Assembly: GCA_911728455.2 (NCBI GenBank)
Contig: OU452236.1
Location: 10,283,195-10,347,194, forward strand
Source of the DNA: Marthasterias glacialis
Lineage: Eukaryota; Echinodermata; Asteroidea; Forcipulatida; Asteriidae
DNA length: 64,000 nt
Direction: 5' to 3'
Shown: positions 56,292 through 64,000 of the stretch, in pieces
Layout: each line of letters opens with the position of its first letter
Numbering within the stretch: the stretch's first letter is position 1
The notes under the pieces: model-generated
The model's input: only the letters and a program-made list of their open reading frames with translations
The model's database searches: none
What the model was told of the DNA's origin: nothing
Position numbers and translations under genes: made by a program

Positions 56292-57166
56292 ATGTTACAA
56301 AGTAGGAACTGGACTGGTTAAAAACTCTTCAAACATCCCGTCGTAGCTGAATTTTAACTTTTGTTTGTTTTGACACCATAATTAAATGGCTCCATCAATC
56401 ATACAATCTACCCAAAACAATGATGTATAATAATGCAGGAAGTGAAAACGCAGAACATCAAGGAAAATAAAATGTATCTCACACATTAAACTACAGAACA
56501 GCTTTGTCTTTGTGTTAATGTCTCAAGGTTAAATGTTTGGTATCATACAACTTGAACTACCTGACTTGTTTAAAAGCAAAATTGACTAAATCCTCTCCTT
56601 GTCATGTGAGGAGCTTGTGTCAGTCGAGCGGATACAAGTCATTTTTACTTTGTAGTAGAGTATACAGCTTATACATGTATACAGTATCCGAGATTCAATA
56701 CATCAAATATGACATTTGCCACTCAAGCACAGCTTTGCATTTTGTTTAAAACGTTCACAAAATGTGATTAAAGTTTTCTTGATGCTCAGTTAATGGAAAA
56801 TCAGATTGTTTTGTTTTTACATCTGGTGTCTAATGTTGCAGATAGAAAACAAGTGTTTCTAGGATTAAGGAAAAACTTATCAGGGGAAGACGATGTCTAA
56901 TCAGCGCCATCTGATTTATAATGGAATGCTAGTCCCTGATAATTATCTTTTGAAACATTAATCAATATTTTCAAATGAGAAATATCACTACAAGTTCATT
57001 AGAATTTCAACCAGCCCCATTTTTGTCTTGGAACTTTGTGTATTATAAAACAACCTGAATTTGTTGCTTTTACATTAAAGGTCCATGGGAAATGTTGTTT
57101 AAATCCCACGAAGAACTTTGCATGATAGATTGTTTTTGGATCTGGAGCTTTAGATATGTTGGTTGT
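56292..57166 (+). other. RPL35 3' UTR and spacer
   Basis: The UTR runs to just past 56471; beyond that I see no gene or element with clear ends. Confidence 0.6.
56466..56471 (+). terminator. polyadenylation signal AATAAA of RPL35
   Basis: 175 nt after the RPL35 stop codon; the first AATAAA in the 3' UTR. Confidence 0.7.
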
Positions 57167-58344
57167 AATAGGCGTCACGTGACCATTTCTGGGTATAAAA
57201 TGTACACACACACGACGTCCTCCTTAGGAAAGTGCGGTACGGTACACGATGGTTAATGCATTTAGTTTATTCGATCAAGGCTTTTCTTGCTCGAAATCTA
57301 TGAAAAATATTCCAGAGTTTGTACAGAGGCCTTCGAGTGGCTGAATAAAGCCAGTAAGGACAGTTCCAGCAAGTCTGAAATCCTCCAAAGAAATTGCTTC
57401 CAGAACTGTGTGATTCCTTTGCCTATTTGAAATTTTGCAAGGCTAGGTATTAATGCTCACTTTTCCAAAGTTGTTTATCTTCTTTTTTTTTACAGTGACT
57501 TACGCCTACATTACAAACAAAATAACAGGCGGGTGGCTACATAAGTAGTCGTCCGACGCCGGTAGTGCATGACTAAAAACCTCTTTTTGTAGAATTTTGT
57601 AATAAATTATGAAACAGAGATGTGATTTACATTAATGCCACAACATATTACTTTAAATAAAGGGGCTGATTAACCAATTTGTCACTTAGAGAGGATGGGC
57701 CACGCTAGAAGTCTCTCTTTAAAAAAGTTTTACATCCCTCGATACACCTATATCTACCACGAAAAAACGGTGAGAGAATTATAGAATGCATGGTTATTCG
57801 TTTACAAAGGAAGTTTCTGAGCCTCTTTTCACCCATGCCTCAAGCCAAAATCAGAACAACAGCAGTCGGTGCCTGAAAGTTGTCTCCAGAAATTCTAAAG
57901 AATAGTGACGTCGCAGGATGAACTCCTCTGTCGAACCTCTTTTTGTAGAATTTGTTTACTCATTGAAGCATTACTTAGTGCAGACCAACCCGGGGATTCA
58001 GTACTTCCAGTGACGTCATGATTTGTTTGCTGCCCTCATTACCGGGATTTTGATAAATTTGAGTAAAAACTCCCTGCAAATATCACTTCTTTTGTCAATT
58101 TAATGTCACAAAAGAGAAGTTTGTCCGATGCAATAATTAAAGAGAAAGCAGAAAACTAAACAACGTCAACATCAATCACCATGGCCCATCCGGCCTCTTT
58201 AACAAAAGTAAAATCGGCTGTTTTCGTACTCACTCTGTGTCACGGCCTATCTCTTTACACGTATTTTGCCATCAAATGTATAGCGTTATACCCAATAGGA
58301 GGTCAGGTGACCGCATGTCAACATTGTCGCGCAATCGGTCTATT
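57167..58344 (+). mobile_element. family E copy 3, interrupted, left terminus shortened
   Basis: Starts AATAGGCGTCACGTGACC (the CCGATTGCGCGA part of the end is lost) and ends GCGCAATCGGTCTATT. The inner text is as in copies 1 and 2. A separate insertion at 57693-58191 splits it. Confidence 0.8.
57693..58191. mobile_element. 499-bp insertion in family E, possibly PIF/Harbinger-type
   Basis: Ends GGATGGGCCA and TGGCCCATCC. The empty site in the intact copies reads CGCTTAACG; here ...ACTTA and TTTAAC... flank the insertion, compatible with a TTA duplication as made by PIF/Harbinger elements. The superfamily is an inference. Confidence 0.6.
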
Positions 58345-58781
58345 CAGTTCGCGCCGGGGATCTTCCATTTTCCCTATCCAGCCTGACGGGATTATTATGT
58401 GGTGTCGACCAGCTGAAAACAGATTGTACAAGAAGTCGGAATCACCAATGTAATAAATTCTTGAAACTTCACACATGCAAAGATTTTTAAAAAAACCTGA
58501 ACCGAACAACGGATTTTTACATCATCCGTAAGGTCTCGAAAAACTGCGAAGATCTTACAATGAGATTACCTCAATTTGATCTTAACGTTGAAAATTTCAC
58601 AAATTTATATTGTAAGAAGTACATTTCATATACACGTACATGTAATCATAATTCTTACATCAGATTGTACCGAACTGAGCCTTCTCAAACTTTTACATTG
58701 AGATGACTCCATTTTGACCTTTACTTCTGGTTCTTTAACAAAAACCTACTGTTCGTGTGCATTCAAGCGTGTCCGTCATTC

Positions 58782-59536
58782 TATGGACCGATTGTGCGAC
58801 AAATGTTTACAATGTCATCACGTGACCTGTAGTACTACGTCATCTCAGCTGATGGCAAACTATGTGCAAATACCTGCTGTGACCGACAAAGTCACATCAA
58901 CAGTCGGCTTTTGGTAATAATACAACAGTTGCTATTATTCAAGTTGTCTGTTGAGACATTGATTTTTATCACAATACCATTTCATATTACTACCAGTATT
59001 CTTCTACAAAATAGGTTTATTTTTGAGTATGCGTCAGAGTCGGACGACGATGTAGCCACCCGCCTGTTATTTTGTTTGTAATTTAGGCCTAAATCACTAT
59101 AAAAAGGGTAAAGAACGTTGGAAAAGTGAGCATTTATACCAAGCCTTGTAGCATTTTAAATAGACAAAAGAATCATACAGTTTTGGAAAGCCTTTTCTTT
59201 GGATGAATTCAAAACTGAAATTCTTGTGTTGAAAAGTGCGTGGTCTCGGTCGGCTGGCCCAAAAGTTCCGTTGTGCAACCAGATCGTGAACATATACGTT
59301 CCTTGTAGAATTTCAAACACTTGCTGGAACTGTCCTTTTTTGGCTTTATTCGGCCACTCAAATGTCTCTGGTACAAACTCTGCAATATTTTTCACAGATT
59401 TCGAGAAAGAAAAGCCTCAATCGAATAAACCAATGCAACAATCATACCGTACCGCACCTTGCTATGGAGGACTTCGTGTTTGTTTACATGCAATACCCAC
59501 TATAGGTTACGTGACGTGTGTCACGCAATCGGTCTA
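58782..59536 (-). mobile_element. family E copy 4, reverse orientation, diverged
   Basis: Ends GGACCGATTGTGCGAC and GTCACGCAATCGGTCTAT; the interior matches copies 1 and 2 in reverse (GGCTTTATTCGGCCACTC; TTTTGTTTGTAATTTAGGCC). Confidence 0.8.
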
Positions 59537-62060
59537 TGAAGACGGCATAAACTTAATGACGTCATGGTGACGTCATCGGTGTTGAATTACAACGATTCAA
59601 AAACAACAAATATTAACATCTAAAAACCAAACATTTGATTTTACAATCTATACATCATCGGACAGGTCTTTGAAAAATGAACAAGAGTCACATACAAATG
59701 AACTCAACTTGTCCTTTTGATTAAAACGGGATGTTGAAACCATAAACTATTAAAAAGACATTAAAACCATGGAGTTTGTCTTGAAAGTAGTAGTTCAACT
59801 GTGGTTTACTATCTTCTCAAGCAACTTCGATAAAATTTAACGTTAGACATCATGGTCTATAATTAAATAACTCATTTCGATCCAACCCAGATTTCCCATG
59901 AGTAGGTGCCGAGTAGAGCTAACTAACACGCAGCTGGGAAACGCCAGATTTGAGTGAACTATTACTTAGCAATGAAATAGTCCATAGGCGAAAACTGATC
60001 AAGAAACTCCTTTACACATTGGGTTGGCATTGGATCAAGAGAGCATGTTTTATCTGTCATCTTATGTACAAGTAATGTCATTGGGTGTTACCGATGTAAA
60101 AATCAAAAGATAAATTGTTTGGCACAAAACTGTCCAACAACTCGAAGCCATCCATCAAAGCTATTCTTATGTAACACAGATTTTCTGTATAAAATAGTCC
60201 AGAAATTGTGGTGGTAATGATGAGCACTAGATAATATCAGGTAAGATCAAAGATGATGACTTCTAATGACCAGAAATCAACAGAAAACTGAGTCTTCTGA
60301 TCAGATTTCTCTTCATCAAGGACGTTGTTGAGAGCTGTGTTAAGGGAAACTGTCAGCTAGTAATACAATGGAGGGCGCACTCCACTAATTAAATTCCAAT
60401 AGCACACAGTGCAAAACGCTAAATATTCAAAAATACTTAGAAGTGTCACAGATTTTTAAAATACAAATAAAATAATTCATTGAGTCCTAGACTTTTACCC
60501 TCAGGTCAATTGACATGGGTAGTCCCAAGGCCCGTCGACTTATTCTCCGTCCAAATAAAAACAGCCCTGCACTCGTGTTAATTTCAAAACGTCTGAGCAT
60601 CGATCTTAAAAAATGGCCCAGGACCCTTTGTTTTTCAGGGCCTTGGTCATCCAACAACCACCGTTCACAATATTGTGCAAAGTTTTTACACTGTATCCCT
60701 CAATTGGCTATCAAATCTTTCTAGTATGGAATATTTTGAGGGCTACAAAATATTCATCAGGCCAATGGGCCATCGGACTGTTTTCTACCGGTTTAGTGGG
60801 GTGCATCCTGGAGACTTGATCTCATTATTATAAAGTGGTCGACAGCGAGAGGTCCAGCGGCACGTTGAAGTCTGTCATCAATGGCGCTCAACAGACGATA
60901 TTGCTTTGTGACCTTCAGCGTATGTGGGCAGTTCACTGCAAATTTCTACCTCCATAGTATGATCAATAGTGACCAGGCTGAAGTGAACTGGCAACAAATT
61001 GGTGCTGACAAGAATTTTCAAAATGTTACTCAACGACCGTCAAAAACGTTCAACGTCAATCGTGGAGCGTTTACATGATGCCCAATTTAATCTACAAACA
61101 GGTTACACGGCTACCCAACTTTCAATTGAAAGGGTTTCAACGTGAAATTGCAAAATATTAACTTTTTCTTTACAAACGTGTTCCTTATATCCCAAATCAT
61201 AATACATAGGTGCCCCCAATAAATAATTAGCTCAGCCCAACTAGTTCAAGAACTGCATGAAAGTGTGTGATCAGGGCAAAATTTGACAAGCCCGAGTCAC
61301 CAGCTCTCGTAACCACCAAATCTAAAGTGTGCCATCCTCATGAGTTTTCACCTGTGCTGGACAAGACCAAGTGAGGAAATCAAGTCACCGAACTGCAAGG
61401 CATCAACACACTCTGGGTCAAAATAATTATCATTACAGGATGATAATCCTGTAATGATAATTATTTTGACAAGGCGAAAATATTGTGTGTTTTTTCCAAT
61501 AGTGTAGAAAATGTGAATGACTAGTTGGTAGCAGTAAAATAGTTGCCTGGACGGTAAACCTAAGGGTGTACCAAATATGTACCAGAGCTTTTAAACAATG
61601 TCCATAAGCTCAAATGAGTTGCACTAAGCAGTTTTGTTGATTGTCACTTTCAAGTTAGACTTGGACGATACATAGATAGCTCCACCCCTCTGACTGTCTC
61701 ATGGTACATGGCAGATATTAAAACCGCCAAGCATTCTTACCTGTCATCCAGAATCTTTTTCTCCACAATGAAAAGTTAATGTTTGGACTTTGCATGCATT
61801 TCAAAATCACTCTCTGAATTTGAGCTCTCGCAGTCTTCTGCTATGTGTGTGGGGCATGCAGCGGCGTAGCGAAGGCACTTTCTTAAGGGGGGGGGGTCCT
61901 AAATTTGCCGACTGACATCACCAAAATGTAAGTAAAAGTGCCATGACATGGGACTCGCCTACATGGGGGTTCGGGCCGTAGCCCCCGAACGCTCATGACG
62001 TTTTTCAGTGATTCTAATGGCCCTCAGATGCCGAGCATTAGACGACTCATATTCGAAATG
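59537..62060. other. stretch without recognised genes
   Basis: Only the palindrome at 61418-61470 and a G-run near 61890-61898 stand out. Small open frames (for example 60515-60724 and 60881-61078) have no recognisable motif. Confidence 0.5.
61418..61470. repeat. 53-bp perfect palindrome
   Basis: 25-bp arms, GTCAAAATAATTATCATTAC then AGGAT, around a 3-bp centre. No gap or mismatch in the arms. Confidence 0.85.
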
Positions 62061-62262
62061 TACAGAGCCCCTAAGGGGACAGGTGAAAAAAAAAATTCCA
62101 AGTGTTAAAAAAAAATTTTTTTTTAATAAAAATTATTTCGTTCCCTCGATTTATTATTTCGTTCGTGGGAACGAAATAATAATTCGAGGGAACGAAATAA
62201 TTTCAATTTTTTTTTTTTTACGCTTTGAATTTTTTTCCAGCTGTCCCCTTAGGGGCTCCGTA
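62061..62262. mobile_element. 202-bp hairpin element with GAGCCCCTAAGGGGACAG ends
   Basis: The ends are TAC(A/G)GAGCCCC and its inverse; an inner hairpin is built from ATTATTTCGTTCCC and its mirror between T and A runs. GAAATG occurs at 62055-62060 and 62263-62268, a possible 6-bp target duplication. Confidence 0.75.
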
Positions 62263-62312
62263 GAAATGCAAGCCTAGGAAACCGTAATTTTTGCGTAATT
62301 TGTTTGCGAATT

Positions 62313-62565
62313 CTACGGAAGCGTACTGAGTTAGGACGTACCGAAAAAAAAAATCGGGCTCCACTATCCCGCCCGGGCGGATTACTATTTCGCCCGGGCG
62401 GACTACTATTTTACTATTTCGCCCGGGCAAAATAGTAATCCGCCCGGGCGGAATGATAATCCGCCCGGGCGGAATAGTAGTCCGCCCGGGCGAAATAGTA
62501 ATCCGCCCGGGCGGAATAGTGGAGCCCAATTTTTTTTTCGGTATGTCCTAACTACGCTTCCGTAG
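62313..62565. mobile_element. 253-bp hairpin element with repeated CCGCCCGGGCGG core
   Basis: Outer arms CTACGGAAGCGTA ... GTTAGGAC ... ATCGGGCTCCACTA and their mirror enclose about seven units of roughly 21 bp built on CCGCCCGGGCGGATTACTAT. Each unit contains its own palindrome CGCCCGGGCG, so hairpins nest within a hairpin. Confidence 0.85.
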
Positions 62566-64000
62566 TGTTTAGACTATTCTGGTTCACAGACCCCAAAATC
62601 TCCGACTGTTCTCTGTCGATTTTAGGGTCCGGTATCACCCAAATGTCATGTGACAAAAAAGGAGTTCCCCCTTTTCCCGAAAACATCCGAAATGCTCCGA
62701 ACTCGTTGTCGTCAACATTCGGACAGTGTCGTTGATGGTCAGACATTTCTTTTGTTGATAAAAATTCAAAATATTTGCAGACACATCCCATAATCGTTTT
62801 TTTCTATTATTTTCTCCAACAAATTCAACACTATATTTGAATATGATTATTTGTAACATTTTTACAAACTGATTATCCCATCATAGCTTTGGATGATGCC
62901 TGACCTAATATTTTGAACAAAAGTCGTCAGGGAATCTTTGGTCAGGGAACCAGACTATGGGTGGAAGATGAACCGTGTTTATTTAGATTTTGTGTTTATT
63001 GTGAAAAACAAATTCAAATTACAAGGATCTTCTTGATGGCCTGCTATATAAACAAATAATAAGTGGTCTTAATTCATGATGGAGAGGTATATTATCGCTC
63101 GGTAAAATGTTGACTGCTCCATTTCCCACTGCTTCGCCTTGCGATAATATTCATCCCAGCGTACTCTTAGCCACTCAATATTTGTATATTATTCATACGC
63201 CTTGAAGTGTGACGTCAGAATCTGATGTTTAGGATACTTTGAACAACGTTTAGCAGTATCTTCTGTTATAAAGTCGTATGTAAAAGAAGTTAGTTTTCCA
63301 TGACTTTATCTGTTGTGTTAATCCCCAGAACGTAATTGGTTTCCACATTAAGTCATCGTTGGCTATCATCAGGTGAACTTGAGATTAAAGCATGTGGCCA
63401 ACATTGGTATTGTCAAAGACCAGTATCTTTACTTTGTGTGACCTAACATATATTATATAACAACAATGTGAAAGTTAAGCTCATGCAATCCATCATCGGA
63501 GTCACAAACAAATAGTCAAAAAAAACATCACAGTTTTCAAACATTGCATTTCGAACTTTTTTACTCATTTCTCAAAAACTATAGCGTTTTAGTTCAAAAA
63601 TAGGTGCACCCAAAAATATTTCAAGAGAATTCCCCACCAACATACGTGGAACTCCCATTAGGAGTGGACCCGAGTTTGCCTATGACAAGGTCGGGTCGGT
63701 ACTCACTGGTTTGGGACAGAGCAGTTTTTCAACGCAATCTCTCTTTCTGATCGTGGATAATTATGGAGGAAGGATAATGAGGTGTGAATAGCCAGGCAAC
63801 AATAGCCAGATTATCAGCACTGCCTGTGAGTTTACCAACAACAAAAAAAGTATCTATACAAAATCCTACCAGATTTACTCTGAAGTATTAAAGAAAAGTG
63901 TTTAAAGATGTTATGAAAGCAACTTTGAATCACAAGCAAATTTACCAAATATACATCTTGGGATACTAAATAGGATAACGAACAATAGGACAAGGTTCAA
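62566..64000. other. right-hand end, no recognised feature
   Basis: AT-rich with minor inverted text near 63090-63155 (ATTATCGC...GCGATAATATT). No gene seen. Confidence 0.5.

Noticed and set aside
59199-59570. 123-codon frame as a possible gene
   Set aside because: It is reverse-orientation family E sequence and extends past the element end into unrelated DNA.

Overview
The window is animal nuclear DNA: AT-rich, intron-rich, and crowded with SINEs, MITEs and fold-back (inverted-repeat) elements. Four protein genes can be rebuilt exon by exon. The abundant TACATG-type short repeats, several tRNA-derived SINE families and an animal copy of a Cys2/MetX-type acyltransferase suggest a marine invertebrate, perhaps an echinoderm or another invertebrate deuterostome. 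The species is an inference and cannot be fixed from this sequence.

Layout. (1) 126-9337, plus strand: the last seven exons of a Cys2-like serine/homoserine O-acyltransferase; the 5' part lies left of the window. (2) 9338-12502: convergent intergenic spacer. (3) 12503-34477, minus strand: complete ANAPC2 (APC/C cullin subunit), 11 exons, 813 residues. (4) 34478-43777: intergenic, dominated by a 3.9-kb fold-back with mirrored CGTCGC satellites that starts about 54 bp upstream of the ANAPC2 start codon, then a 20-bp minisatellite and two ~800-bp TIR elements. (5) 43778-48824, minus strand: complete ARPC5 (Arp2/3 subunit), 4 exons, 151 residues, whose first intron has U12-type AT-AC signals. (6) 48825-49278: short divergent promoter region. 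(7) 49305-56291, plus strand: RPL35 (ribosomal protein eL35), 3 exons with a proposed ATG-only first exon, 123 residues. (8) 56292-64000: no host gene recognised; TIR elements and hairpin elements.

The genes are unrelated in function (amino-acid acyl transfer, cell-cycle ubiquitin ligase, actin nucleation, ribosome); only ARPC5 and RPL35 look likely to share a promoter region. The most unusual content is a set of fold-back elements at 30.6-33.2 kb and 47.5-53.2 kb. Distinct families (called A, B, C and D here) are flanked by exact 9-bp direct repeats, nest in each other, and begin with TA (A, B and D with TAG, ending CTA). Family A carries a conserved ATG-to-splice-donor block, as expected of gene-fragment-carrying elements. 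The acyltransferase gene shows two cases of exon-edge duplication in its introns, one expanded into a 57-bp minisatellite that begins at the exon 5 splice donor.
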